From the NCBI GenBank assembly GCA_965178125.1, contig OZ237766.1:62001-126000 (forward strand): DNA of 64,000 nt. Reading direction: 5' to 3'. Both the position numbers and the translations under genes were made by a program. The first letter of the stretch is position 1. Each line of letters begins with the position of its first letter. Positions 1 through 11,929 of this stretch are shown piece after piece. The notes beneath the pieces are model-generated. The model was not told the origin of the DNA, made no database searches, and was given only the letters and a program-made list of their open reading frames with translations. This DNA is from Bilabrum cf. latius. Taxonomy: Eukaryota > Bigyra: Bicosoecida > Bigyra > Bicosoecida.

Positions 1-1
1 C

Positions 2-2818
2 GAGACGGGGGAACTGCGTGTGGGCGAGGAAGAAGGAAAGCAGTCCGTGGAGGAAGCCGGGTCACTCGCTCGATTGGCGAGCGAGGGGGGGAGGACGGGT
101 GCGCTGCTGGGCTGGTTTGCGGAGGCAGGTCGCGATGCAATCGGCGCGGGGGCTGGCAGCAGGTAGGCTGTGGCAAGGGAGGCATGGGAGCGGGCGGCGG
201 GTTTGCCCACCTCGGTTGGCGCTCGAATGCATGCGGTGCTGCGGGCTATCTCGATGGCGTGGCAAGATGGCGACGATGGAGACACGTGTTCCCTGGGTCA
301 GGGCTAGTGGCAGGAGGACGTGCTGCGGGGGGTCTGCTTCCACGTCGGTGCAGCGCGCTCTAGTGCTATCAGTGCAGGCATCGGGGCCCTGCGCGCTGCG
401 GTGGAGTAGTGTCTGAATGGACTGGCAGGGGCAGGGGCAGGGGCAGAAGTCGACGGTGACTCGGCTCGTGCGACGATAGAGGCCATGCAGGGGGTGTTGG
501 GGGCTAGTGAGGACATACAGGGGAGACCTGGGCACACAGCGACAGCCGTATCTGCAGTGCTCGGCGAGGCCGTGGGGCGAGAGGCGGGGCGGGCGCTGGC
601 TGTGCTGCAGCGCGCGAGTGTGGGAGCAGGTGCGGCTGATGCGGGTAGCCAAATGGTGAGTGAACTGCAGTGTGATGCTGCCGCTCGAGCAGAAGAGGTC
701 CTGGAGGCTGCCCTGGCGGAATGGAAGGCGGCTGGTGCTGCTGCTAGGCAGCCCTCGGGTGCATCGCATGGTGGTGCAGGCCAAGGTCGGTCCAGGCAGC
801 GCCGCAGCCGAGTTCCTGGGGGTGTGTCGGTGGCGGTGCTTGGGGAAGCCGCCAGTGCCGCTTCCGGGGCTAGAGAGCAAGGGGCTAGAGAGCAAGGGGC
901 TAGAGAGCAAGGGGCTAGAGAGCAAGGGGCTGGAGAGCAAGGGGCTGGAGAGCAAGGGGCTGGAGGCACGGTTGCTCGCACTGGGTGCCCGGCTGGAGGC
1001 ACGGTTGCTCGCACTGGGGGCCCGGCGAAGGAGGACGCGGGGGGCGAAGGTGGTGGGGGGTAGTAGGAGCAGCGAGACGAGGAGGAGGGGGAGTAGGAAG
1101 AGGACTGGATGGATGCGGCGGAGAGGGAGGCTGCCAGCGGGGCAGGTGCATCGCACGATGGCACAGAGCTGAAGATCCTACCGCTTGCTCGCAGGGCGGC
1201 GCTGGTCTCATCCGGGCTTGCCCGCGCGAATGCAGTGGTCGGGGTGCTTGGGCCGTTCTGCGCGTGCCTCGGGCATGGCGGGGGTCACAGAGATGGCACT
1301 GGCCCTGATGGTGCTGCTGCTCCTGGTGGGTCTGTAGGCGCTTGGTTACGGGCTGGGGTCGAGGAAAGCGAGGCAGGACCTGCCAAGGGGCCTCTGTTCT
1401 CTGTAGACAGGGGAAGCGCCGAAGGATTCCGCCGGTGGTGGCCTGTCCTGAGGGTGGGTGCCGTCGGGGGCCGCATGCGCGAAGAGGTAGAGGACGAGGC
1501 AGGTGGCTACGGAACTCTTCCGATGGTGCTAGCGCAGCTCGAGGCAGGCCAGCGCCTAGGGGCCCGGACAGGGGGCGAAGGTGAGGCAGCCAGGCGCCTC
1601 ATTGGTGGGGACAGGACTGGTCCCGGGGGCGAGGGAGGGTCATAGGAGGGGGCACAGGGGGGGGCTGGGAATGCACAGCTTCAGCTGCCCTCCATGGAGC
1701 AGCTGTCGGTCTGGGTCGCACAGGGGGCGGTGTCCCATGTGACGAGTGCGCATTCGTCACATGAAGATGCTCCGCCTGCGAGTATCCGGGAGCAGGTCAA
1801 GGTGGGAGGCAGGCTGGCGGTGAGCGAGCTGGCGGCGGCGCTGGGGGGCCCGCTGCTGGACGCGGCTTGTGCCTTGGACTTGGACTTGACCCGGGTGACG
1901 AGTGGGGGCTCACAGCAAAGCGTGGCATCTGCTGCGCTGGGACAGGCGCTGGTGGACGTGGCGGGTTGGCTGGAGCCCGTCGCGAGCGGGCGGCAGCTGG
2001 CGGAGCTGGAGTCAGCCCTCGAGGCTGGGGGGGTGCTGGGTGCGCGGGGGCTGCGGTCTGCGCTGCAATGCAGTGCCATTGCGGGCAAGCAGTCCCATGT
2101 GACCTTGCGTGGAGTTGTGAGCACCACAGTGCGATGCATTCTGCGGGCAGGCGAAATAACTTCGGGAAACACCAGGGATGGTGATGGAATTGTTGATGGG
2201 GGTGAGGCAGAGGCAGAGGCGGGCTTGCTGGAGGTGCTGCTGGGCGGGGCCACTGGGGGGCAGGGGCATGGGTCTGTGTCGCTGTCCAAGGGGTTGCTGG
2301 GGTTTGCCTGCAGGGCGGCGGGGGCGGGGCTGCTGCTGGCGGCGTGCACTGGTGTGATGAGTGCCGGCAAAGACCCGGTCGGGAGGAGCGAGCGACTGGC
2401 CAGCGCCGGACGGCAGGTCTGGGCTGACGGGTGCGGGCTGTGCAGCTCGATCCGTGCCCTTGGACTCGAGGGAGACAGTGGTCCGGCGGGTGTGACGAGT
2501 GCTATCGGTGCTCTGCTGGTAGGGGCTCCTGAGGATGTGCTGGCCCTCGCGCGGGGCGGCTCGGGAGGGGCAGGGGCAGGGGCTGAGGGAGGGGCGGAGG
2601 CAGGGGCAGATGATGTCAGCAGTCCAGGGGGTCCGGGTGTGGTATCTAATGGTGACGGTAGCAGCGACCGGGCGGCAGTGTGGGAGGTGCTGGCCCGAGC
2701 TGCACGATGCAGGAGCATAGAGGAGACAATGGGCTGTCTCCGTGGGGCCGGTGCGGGGCATTCCGCGGTGCAGGCGATGGCTAGACTCGCCGCCAGTGTG
2801 CGGGGTATCCTGCTTTGA
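2..2818 (+). CDS. Ala/Gly-rich protein of unknown function, 5' end outside the window
   Basis: An open frame enters from the left edge and runs 939 codons to TGA at 2816-2818. It holds seven in-frame TAG codons (164, 305, 407, 1061, 1064, 1094, 1643), two of them adjacent, and no TAA or TGA before the end. The protein is Ala, Gly, Glu and Arg rich with many small repeats, including a run of near-identical 15-base units near 870-960. An acidic stretch around residue 360 contains three of the TAG codons (GGxxEQRDEEEGExEEDW). No family was recognised. Copies of the word GTGACGAGTG read as VTSA lie at about 1739, 1895 and 2491. The frame is continuous across all seven TAGs, so I treat it as one gene. 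Function, start codon and any upstream exons are unknown. Confidence 0.7.
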
Positions 2819-3036
2819 ATGAAATACTTGGTGTTGCGACATACTTTGTTGTACATGCACCAGTCGGATGCGTTGTCAGACGGTTGTCTTGCTGGAGGTT
2901 CGCTTGCCGACAGGGATTCCCTTCGGGTTCGTTCGTGAAGCAGGTGCTTGAATTGCTGCTGTGTGCTTCTCAATTGCGGCGCACTGCCAGCATAGCAACT
3001 CCTTTTTATCAAACATAATATACTCACGCTTGCTTT

Positions 3037-6000
3037 ATGCTACTCATTGCGTGCATGCATATTTGGTGCTGCATACTACTGGCATTCAACGCACGAGCTG
3101 CAGTCCATCGAAGCGCGGAGCGTGATTCTACGCTTCCCCAGGCCGCTGCAGGACCACTTATTCGTTTATCTCGTAGTTTACCTACTTCGGGTCTCCCGAG
3201 CGCAGTGCTGCTCAATAATTTCCGCGTTGCTGTGAAACGCAATCTGGCACGTCGAATGATGGCCGATTTAGTCACCGGTCTACCGATTGGGAGGGTGGTC
3301 ATTACACGTTCTATTGTGTCAGATGATGTGGCGATTTCGATGGCTCAGTGGATCCATAATAGATTCCCGAAGCTGCCTGTCCACCTGCCGAGCCGCACTT
3401 TGGGTTTCGGCAACAAAGCAGAGGCTTCCATCTACAAAAAGACTGACTCGAACCTGATGTTTGTCCCAAGGCGACAACCACTAGGCAAAGAACGACAAAA
3501 GTGCTGGGGCGTATCGTTGATCCCGCCCAAGGGCGGTTCATGCGGCGGTGCCTTCTCCCTCGACGGCTCCCGCGCGTGGATGGACCTTTTGCTGGTAGAT
3601 GCACGGGCTGTGTGCGGGCCGCATGGTGAGCCAAATGGAGCAGGCACTAACCAATCTGACCCCTTCGATGACCCAGTCCCTTTCCTGCGGGGCCTAGAGG
3701 CCTCAAATGAGGCGCTCATCATGCTGCTGGACGGTGCGGATGCATGGGCCGGCAACCACAGGGGCGGCGATTGGCCAGAGGAAGAGCTGGGGTCAACAGC
3801 ACATGAGCAGTCGGTGCATCCTGGATCACGGAAGTGCTTAGATGTAGTGTATCGATGGGTGCACCGCACTGCAGCTTATCTCAAGGATGATGCAGATCAG
3901 CAGGAGGACGAGGACGACTCATAGGGTATTGTCCTGGGATCGAATCCCGGTGGAACACAATCATCCAGCTCGAGGCTTTCCTCGTCCTCGCGTAAATCAT
4001 TCCTGCTGCCACAAGTGGTGGCCTATGGTGCCGGCAGCTACTCGAACAGTGGCAGCCGTCCGCCTGCCGTGGCATACCATGTGCGCACACACGTGCTGGG
4101 GACTGGTGCATCGCATGGTGGTGCATCTGCTCAGACCCAGACCAGCGGCCCCCGCCCCACGGAGGGTTGGTTCCTCCCCGTGTCTCCTCAGGGCATGGGC
4201 GCGGCCCGCACGGCCCGCCTGGCATACTCACACTCGGATGAAGAGGAAAAGGAGAAAGGTGAGCGAGGACTCGATGAAGACTCGATTCCGCTGGTGCTGT
4301 ATGACGAGTGCATCTCCACTAAGGAAAGGCCCTGCGACCGAGGCCTCTTCGATCCACGGGTGGATTGGGCAGCGGGGGTGGGCAGCATCCGGCACCTGCC
4401 CCTGCGGCTGGACTCGGAGGGGGGGGGGAATGGGATGCGGGTGGTGGGCGGGGAGCACCCCTGGAGCAAAGCAACTGATATCGGGCAGGTGCCGCCGATG
4501 CCGTGCCTGCACCTCGGCGTGGCCCCGGGGTGGATGCATCGCATTGCAGCGGCCAGCACCGCGGGCTGCCTGGTGCTGCCGATGCGATTGGAGCCGCTCG
4601 GGCCGGGTGGCTCTGTGACACGACTGGAGGACCGGGCTCGCGTGCTAGGGCTAGGGGTGTCGGACGGGACCATGGAGCGGGGCGCCTCTCTGCTGGCCCA
4701 GGCGCCTGGAGTGCCCCTGCTGCACGCGGTGCGGGCCCTGCAGGGGCAGGACCACCTCGCTCTCGTGAGCGCGGGGGAGCGGTTCCTAGAGTCCACCGGT
4801 GGAGTGTCACGAGTGACCACCGCCACCCAGGGGCCTGGCGGGGGCTCGGGAAATGGGATCCAGGAACGGTTGGTCTCTCGTGAGTTGGAGGGGCTGGGCC
4901 AGCTGGCAACCGTTGCCATGGTGCGAGCAGCCACCGCGGATCCTGCCCTGCAGCGGCTCCTCACCCCAATGGTGCCGAGGGGGGGCAAGGCCCCGGGAGC
5001 AGAGGGACAGGTGCCCGGCAAATTGGTCGCACGCGCTGAGGGGCTGGACCTGCTGTTGTCCCAGGGGTCATTTACCCCCCTCATGGGGGGCACTGCCATC
5101 GAGGCGTGGAGGGGGGGTGTAGGTCTGGGTCATTCTGCAGGTGGGTCCCTGCAGCAGGCCAGCAGGAGGGCTGCACTCCTGACCATGCAGGGGCCGCCGG
5201 CCAGTCCAGAGCGGGTGCTGGCACTGGTGCACGAGGCTATGGGAGGGGCTCATGCAGGTTACGAGGGGCCAGGGGAGAGTGTAGGTCCCTTGGACCACGA
5301 CCCTCGGCTGATGCCCAGCGCTGTGCGCCGCCTGCACCGAGACCTCATGGAGTAGCAGCACCCCCCGAGTGACGAGTGCAGCTCCAGGCGACTGCTCCTG
5401 TTCCGTTGGGCCGACGAAATGCGCACGCAGGGACTAGCAGCCATGCTGCAGCACCTGGCTGCCTCCTTGGCTCTGGCTCGAGCCCTCAACCGCACGCTGG
5501 TCGAGGTGCCCAACGCAGACGCGCCCGGGGGGTGGCCTGCTTGGGAGGCGTACAGCGGTGTGACGAGTGAATAGGGGAGTGCCGCGCCCCCTCTTGCAGA
5601 CGAGTGGTTCCGCGCCCCTCCTGAGCAATGTGGGGGCAGGCTGTTCGGGTGCTACTTTGAGCCACTGAGCAGCTGCACCATCGGATTGAGGGACGTGCCG
5701 CCCCTCGATGGTGAACAGCAACAGGGACAGGGGCAGGGACACGAAGCCGGTGGATACCCGCGGATGGATCAAACGGAGCTGATCCCCGCTCTGCCCACCG
5801 ACAACTAGTGGGTATACGGGCAGGTGCACTCGTCACAACACGACCTGCGAGCCCCGCTGTCAATCGAGGAATCCATGGCGGCGCGCGTGCGGTCCTACCT
5901 CCAGAGCGGGCGGCGGGATAGCAGGAGGGTGCTGCGCGTGGGGCTGATCCGGGACCATCGCGCGGTGATGCGACACGTGACGGCAGAGTGGACGGGGGCA

Positions 6001-6933
6001 CCCGAGTGGTGGGCGGCAGAGGCAGGCCCGGGTGGTCTGGGGCGGGGCCTGTGGTTCGCTGGGTTCTCTGCCTATCTGTGGAGGCCCCGGGCCGGGCTGC
6101 TGCTTGCTAGCGGTGCTTTCGGAGACATGGTGGGGGGCATGCGGCGGGCGGGGGCGGGGTACCTCCTGCAAGCCGAGTGCTTGCGCTCCATGTCCATGAG
6201 TGCGGCGGGGCGGGGGGGAACCCGGATTGATAGGTAGCGTGCACTTTCAGCGGAGTGCGAGCTAGCGCGAGGGCTGCATGCCACCGCAGCGAGGCACCGA
6301 CACGATGCAGGCGATGGCACCGACTACGGTACAACCGGAAATAGCCCCGGGCTAGACCCAGATCCGAGCCAAGATGCGCCCCTGCCTATTCCCCTGGGCC
6401 CCGTGTTTGCGCTGCACCTGCGGCGCGGGGACACCGCAGGTCTGTTCTACCGGGGATAGGCGGGTCTGCACGGGGTGGTGGGCCCGGCCAAGCGGCTCGT
6501 GCGGGCCGTGGGGGCCCCTTGTTCCCTGGCCGTGCTGGCCTCCGACTGGGCGCGGGCCAGGGAGATGGGGCCGGTGCACGGTGCCCCAGAGCTGGAGGTG
6601 GGCATAACGGGCGCATCTGTGGTAACATCGTAGGAGAGCGGTTTCGGGGGAACTGTGGAGCACTTGCTCGGGGAGGCATCCGGGTTCCGTCACCGGGGGA
6701 GTGCCCGGCTGCTGTCGGTCGGGGTCATCATGGACCTGCACGCGATGTCTTTCGCCACTCACCTGGCCGGGTCCTGCGTGTCGCAGCTGAGCCGACTGGC
6801 GGCGGATCTTGCCCTCGGATTCGGGCGGCTGGCGGGCAGGCCAGTGGGGTCGGATGTGCAGGAGTGCGGCATGCTGCAGCACACGTTCGCCGTGGAGCAG
6901 GGCTGGAGAGAGGATTTCCGCACGGGGCCGTAA
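3037..6933 (+). CDS. Fucosyltransferase-like secretory-pathway glycosyltransferase
   Basis: This 1,298-residue protein starts with a hydrophobic segment (MLLIACMHIWCCILLAF) that looks like a signal peptide or type II anchor, which supports the ATG at 3037. Residues about 775-1275 resemble the FUT8/NodZ/O-fucosyltransferase clan. They show an N-terminal block with LALARALNRTLVEVP, the nucleotide-binding block FALHLRRGD, a FLATD-like block LAVLASDW, and a C-terminal DLHAMSF...VSQLSRLA block. It would transfer a sugar, probably fucose from GDP-fucose, in the Golgi or ER; this is inferred from the clan. Seven TAG codons (3922, 5353, 5572, 5806, 6235, 6457, 6631) lie in frame, four of them after the first catalytic block, so the enzyme is complete only if TAG is sense. 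The middle is low complexity. The stop is TAA. The exact family within the clan is unsure. Confidence 0.72.
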
Positions 6934-7252
6934 GACACACGCGCGGATCTACTGGGCAGGCAGACTGCGTCGCATCAGCAGGTGAGGACTGCTTGCCATC
7001 ACCGGCCGGGGACGGGGGGGGCTCGCGCAGTGGCACCGTGTGACACTCCGAGTCTCGCTGACGGTCCCGGTTCAAGCAAGCAGACTACTTCCTCGGCTTC
7101 GCACCTGCAATGCCTCCGGCGAGGCTACCGACGCGATGTACATAAGTTCGTTGCAGGGCAACTCGCTGCATCCTGTCTTGACTACCTAACTCGAAAACTG
7201 AATTGCAATTTAAATCAATTTCGACCGGGCAATCCATCTGGCTTCCGAGCAA
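6934..7252. other. Intergenic, no gene seen
   Basis: This is a 319-base gap between two tandem plus-strand genes. It is more AT-rich towards 7150-7250, which would suit a promoter of the downstream gene. No RNA gene or repeat was seen. Confidence 0.5.
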
Positions 7253-9886
7253 ATGATGGCCAATAAGCATCAGTCTAGAATATATGCAGTGCGTGCATAC
7301 AAGCGATTGTGGGGCCATGCTGCTGGTTCATGTAACGTTGTGTCGCAGCTAGCCACCAGCACGATACCTCAGTTGGATGCACGCACGAAGGGGTGCGACG
7401 ACAATGGATACCACGGATCAAGCCTTGCTAGTGACATGCATGCAGCTGCGAAACGAAGACCCTTCCGACCAGTTCTGCCATTGAACGGCTGGGCGGCACT
7501 CATCGACGAGCAGCGATCGTTGGACTTGAACAGTATACCCACTTGGACACATTGGATCAAACAAAAGCGAACTCTGGGGGGGTAGAGTGTGAGATTACCC
7601 CAACATACGCCGGTTGTCACGGCTTGCTTTGCTTTCTCCGACGTTGCTGGAGCTGGCTTTGGGCGCAATTTGGATGTAGAGCAAGCCACTGCGGCTCGCC
7701 TCTGCCATGGCGTTGCCCACGCGATTGACCCATTTGCAGCATGCGACTCCATTCGAAGCGCGCTTCAATGGCCCGTGGGTGCCCTCTTCGTCGATGCAGA
7801 GCAGACAGGGGTGTACGAGGTCGACACACCGCAAGCACCGCCGGTGGCCGAGCGAGACAGCTTTGCATATCGTGCATGCCCTACGGGCATATTCGGCCCC
7901 GGTCGCAATTTCACCCCCGAGGGCTGGGGTCTGCCCCCAGCTCCCGTGCTGAAAGACATTGCCTGTGACGAGCAGCTCTCGAGCTGCACTCCAGCAGCCG
8001 AGCAGCCGCCGCCTCCCACGGTGCGGGTGCGCGGGGCCTCATTTCACGGGGGCCCGCGCAACTGGCAGACCGTGTGGTGGTGGGCCATGCGCGGCAGCAG
8101 GGTGCTCCTGGCCTTTCTCTCGCCGGGCATGACCCGGAGCCAGAACTGCCTCAAGGAGCTGAAGGTCCTGCGGATGGCCTGGAGGCAGTGGGGCGAGGGT
8201 GAGCAGGGGGGTCGGGAGGGTGCACCGCACTGCGGGGATCCACCAGGGGGCTGGGGCACTGGTGCCCCTCCCCTGCCTATGTTCGTGTGCTCTGGCTGGG
8301 GGGGTGGCACCACCAGGGAAGGAAAGGAGAGCGGCGTGGAGAAGGAGAAGGGGGAGGAGAGCGGCGGGCTGAGACAGACAGCAGTGGGAGAGGTGCAGCG
8401 CACGATGCGGGTCATCGCACAAGCAGTGGAGTCCCGCATCCGAGCTAGAGCCAGCAGATGCGCTCGTCACACCGAGTACGGTCCTGTAGAATGGTGCGAA
8501 GCGATGCTTCCGCACTTGAAGCGAGCCTGTGGGGGCAGCTCCCGACGCGCAGCCCAAGAATTGACACCGAGTGTAGTGCATGAGACAACAAGGACAGCCC
8601 CGGGCCAAGAATTGACACCGAGTGTAGTGCATGAGACAACAAGGACAGCCCCGGGCCAAGAATTGACACCGAGTGTAGTGCATGAGACAACAAGGACAGC
8701 CCCGGGCCAAGAATCGACACCGAGTATAGGGTATGAGACAACAAGGACAGCCCCGGGCCAGTGGCAAGCGCTCGCCGAGTCTCCCCTTGTGGTCGATGCA
8801 CCGGGGAGTGGGCTGTTCCTGCACCCCAAGAGGGGGACAGACACAACCACCACCACCAGCACCAGCACCAGCACCAGCACCAGCACCAGCACCAGCACCA
8901 GCACCAGCACCAGCACCAGCACCAGCACCAGCACCAGCACCAGCACCAGCACCAGCACCAGCACCAGCACCAGCACCAGCACCAGCACCAGCACCAGCAC
9001 CAGCACCAGCACCAGCACCAGCACCAGCACCAGCACCAGCACCAGCACCAGCACGATTGATGCCCTAGTGTCGCATGCAGGTCTCCTCGGACTCGCAGTG
9101 CATCGGCTGGGTGTATGGCTGGGCGCGGGGGACAGGGGCACGTATGCTAGCGAGCTGCTTGCCGACCACCAGGCGGGCTGGGACTCGAGGGGGGAAGGTG
9201 GGAATCAATTCTATGGAACCTCGTGGGATGGAGAGGTGCATGGCATTGCCGTGCAGGAGGAAGGGCCCGCCGCTCCCCGGGACGACCTTGGTGTGCCACT
9301 GCGCAACCCGCACAGAGACACGGGTCGTTGGGTCTCTCCATGGGCCGTGCTGAGGAACAGGGCGCTGGGGAACACGGTGCGCGCGGGAGTGGCATCGAAG
9401 GGGGCAGCTGCTCTCCGGTAGTGTGCTTTGGAGCTGTGCAAGGCGCAGGAGCTGCAGGCGGGGGGCGCGCTGTGGCCCTGGGAGGGCATGCAGGCCGTTG
9501 GATGCGGGGCGCGGGGGGATGACCGGGGCACAGGCGCTTTGGCAGGGTGTGATGAGTGCCATTGCGTGTCTGACCAGTTTAGTAGTGCACTAGTGCTGGA
9601 CCCCAGGCGGGTGGATGCGGGTCTGGGTTTAGGTGGCAATGGAACTGGCCATTCGACCGCAGTCGACGGGCAAGATCGCCAGCAGCTGCACGCAGACCCG
9701 TGCCACACACCAGCGACAGTCCGACGAGAAGGCAGGCCACCTGCTCGTCCACCCGGCGACTGGAAGCCCCGGATGGAGCGGGCCATATCGCTGTGCGGGG
9801 ATCGGTTGGGGAGGGCCCCATGGGCCGGGGAACAGGACCTGCTGGACGCTTTGAGAGAGAGGGAACACAGTGCAAAGCCGAGCTGA
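7253..9886 (+). CDS. Repeat-rich protein with a TIR-like segment
   Basis: The frame opens at the first of two adjacent ATGs (7253) and runs 877 residues to TGA. Two TAG codons (7583, 9419) are in frame. Residues about 265-305 resemble the second half of a TIR or TIR_2 domain: NWQTVWWWAM, then RVLLAFLSP, then SQNCLKELKVL, matching the 'SrvllvlSp..l.S..C..EL' pattern. The first half, including any catalytic or BB-loop residues, is not clear. Downstream come four copies of a 17-residue repeat (8555-8758), a Thr-Ser array (8855-9054) and a variable tail. If the TIR call holds, a role in signalling or NAD+ cleavage would follow, but that is a guess from the family. An unseen intron in the first 350 bases is possible. 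Confidence 0.55.
8555..8758 (+). repeat. Four tandem 51-base units encoding a 17-residue repeat
   Basis: Three units are identical and read QELTPSVVHETTRTAPG; the fourth differs at a few bases (ESTPSIGYE). The unit length is a multiple of three, so copy number can change without breaking the frame. The near-identity points to recent expansion. Confidence 0.95.
8855..9054 (+). repeat. (ACCAGC)n hexanucleotide array encoding (Thr-Ser)n
   Basis: About 33 almost perfect copies of ACCAGC sit inside the TIR-like gene. The reverse complement is (GCTGGT)n, the same hexamer that encodes Gly-Ala arrays at 31855 and 50207. Confidence 0.95.
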
Positions 9887-10006
9887 TCTTGACTCACCGT
9901 GGTGCAACTGCCATTGATGGTGCTTGGCACCGTTCTGTGCGATTTACCCATGTTGATGAGATAAACAGCTTCAAACGCAGCTTGTCACGGCCAGTATCAA
10001 GTAAAA

Positions 10007-11722
10007 TCAAAGCATCTCTCCGTCCCCTCCCATGGCCCCGCCCGCCACCGCACCGCCAGCACTGGGCAGCGCGGCAGCAGCCGAGGACCCCCCGCTCCCC
10101 CCACTGGCCGCCCCCTAGCCCTCCCCCTCCTTAGGCCCCAGCCCCTTCTCCTTGAAGAAGTCCCTCAGTATCTCCCTGCACCCATCGATGGACCCTACGC
10201 CCCTCTTGAGCAGCACCCTGGCCATCCACGGAGACTCGAGCATCTCCACAGCGGTCGGCCTCTCCTCGGGGTCCTTGCGCATGGCCCCGCCGATAAAGTC
10301 CAGGAAATCGTCCTGCAGGCCCAGTTCCTTGGCCTGTTCCCCGCCCTTAGGAGGCACGGGCACGGGCCCATCCACGATGGTGGTCACGTATCCGATGGTC
10401 GAGCTGCTCTCAGGGTACGGGTACTTGCCCAGCGCGCACTCGAGCAGCACAAGCCCGATGGCCCACACGTCGGCAGGATACGAGTACCTCTCGCTCTGCA
10501 TGCGCTCGGGGCTCAGGTGCTTGAATGTGCCCACGAAGGTCTTCGCCATGAGAGCGGTGGTCACCTCTTTGCTCAGACCTGCGGCGGGGGACAAAAATCG
10601 CAATCACGGGCCCATGCGATCTATTCGTTGTGCGGGCGCGGGGGGGGGGGGGCATTCGAGGCGATCCCAGGCAGCACAAATGGTGCAATCGGATCGTACT
10701 TCCTCACCAAAGTCGGTCAGCTTCGCGCTTCCATCTGACGCGCACAGGATGTTGGCAGGCTTGATGTCCCTGTGCACCCGCTTCTCCACCTGCATGTACC
10801 CGAGGCCCCACAGGACCTGGAAGGCGAGTGCGGCGAGGGGAAGCTCAGGGAACCGGCCCACCTTCCGGATCACGGTGTCAAGGCCCCCCAGGTCCATGAA
10901 CTCCAGAGCCACTGCGACCTGGCCCTCGCGGTAGCTGCGGGGGGAGAGAAACGAGCACTGAACCAAAGTCTGGTCAACACAGATGTTAGGCAGAAACGAG
11001 CATGCCCACGGGAGGGACCATTTGATGCCATATCAACTGCATCCATACGGGTTTGAAATCGCAAGATTCACATCACACGGAGTATGGCTGCTCACGTTGC
11101 GCCGTGAAACTCGACCAGAGCTTCGCAGTCAGCGGTGAAGAGGGCGCGCAGCTCGCTCATCAGCTGGTGCCTCATCGCCTTCACAAACACGCTAATGCAC
11201 TTCAGCGCGTACATTTTACCAGTTGCCTTGTCACGCGCCAGCTTTACCGTGGACGAAGCACCGGCACCGAGGTCGCGGAGCATCTCGAGGTCGCTAAACT
11301 TGATGCTGCTGCCGCCGGATCCAGCGATTGATACAACGCCATCGGAGTCCTCTGAAGAGCCTCCGGATCCCGGAAGCATTACACCTGCGCCCGGTTGTTG
11401 GCACACATTTGGGAAGGATGTATTTTCTACTAGTAGTGGTTTTGCACCTCTCCAAATCTTGACAGTGGTGACTTGTATGTGCGAGCTAACCTTCGTCAGT
11501 GATACGTACACCATGCGCCTCGAATCCATCGCCATCAACCTTGAACGAGGCCTTCTTTGCCAGCTCCTTCCCAGCAGCCTGAGCGCCACCAACAGCTGCA
11601 GCAGTTGCAGCCGCGGCCGTCGATGTACCAGTCCCGTCCGACGAAGAGGCCTCCGTCGCATCACTGTCCTTGACAGCAAGCTTGAGCCCAAGTTTCATCT
11701 TTCGCTTTCTAGCAGCCGCCAT
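10007..11722 (-). CDS. MAP kinase kinase (STE7/MKK type dual-specificity kinase)
   Basis: Four exons (11722-11491, 11384-11096, 10934-10708, 10578-10007) join through GT-AG introns into 439 residues. The kinase domain is complete: glycine loop LGAGASSTV, lysine in ALKCI, HRDIKPANIL, DFG (split by the last intron) and the SPERM motif after the activation loop. The segment HGATYREGQVAVALEFMD and the loop LSKEVTTALMAKTFVGT match the MKK family, which phosphorylates MAP kinases on Thr-x-Tyr. Hydroxy residues in that loop (TT, T) are the likely MAP3K targets. One TAG at 10115 follows EGEG; reading it as sense adds 35 Gly/Ala-rich residues up to TGA at 10007. The gene is convergent with the TIR-like gene and divergent from the ABCF gene, with 207 bases between start codons. 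Confidence 0.88.
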
Positions 11723-11929
11723 TTTTAGCGCAGATCAAATACCTGGAGGCCAGCCACCTGATCCGACCTGCGCGCAGCTTGCGGTCGCAACCAATCTTGA
11801 GGGGCGTTCCGGAGGTTGCAACCGGAAAGCTGGTCGCAATACAGAAGGGAACCTCGGGGAATCCTTCCTTCTCATCTCCTGGGCCTTCCAGGAATGTCAT
11901 CGGGTGATGTGGCTGCGTAGTCACGATCT

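Noticed and set aside
1061-1066. TAG codons as pyrrolysine or programmed read-through sites
   Set aside because: About 85 sites in 17 genes share no stop-context signal, tandem pairs occur, and no gene uses TAG as a real end. A code change is simpler.
2352-2365. VTSA as a conserved peptide motif
   Set aside because: The underlying DNA word is also read as CDEW, SSH, LVTP and TRHT in other frames and strands, so the conservation is in DNA rather than peptide.
3923-3960. A T-arm-like word (GGGATCGAATCCC) suggesting a tRNA
   Set aside because: No acceptor, D or anticodon stems can be drawn upstream, and the site lies in the continuous frame of the glycosyltransferase gene.
8555-8758. Regular 51-base repeats as a possible CRISPR array
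   Set aside because: The units are head-to-tail without spacers, are multiples of three, and translate as a clean 17-residue repeat in a eukaryotic gene.
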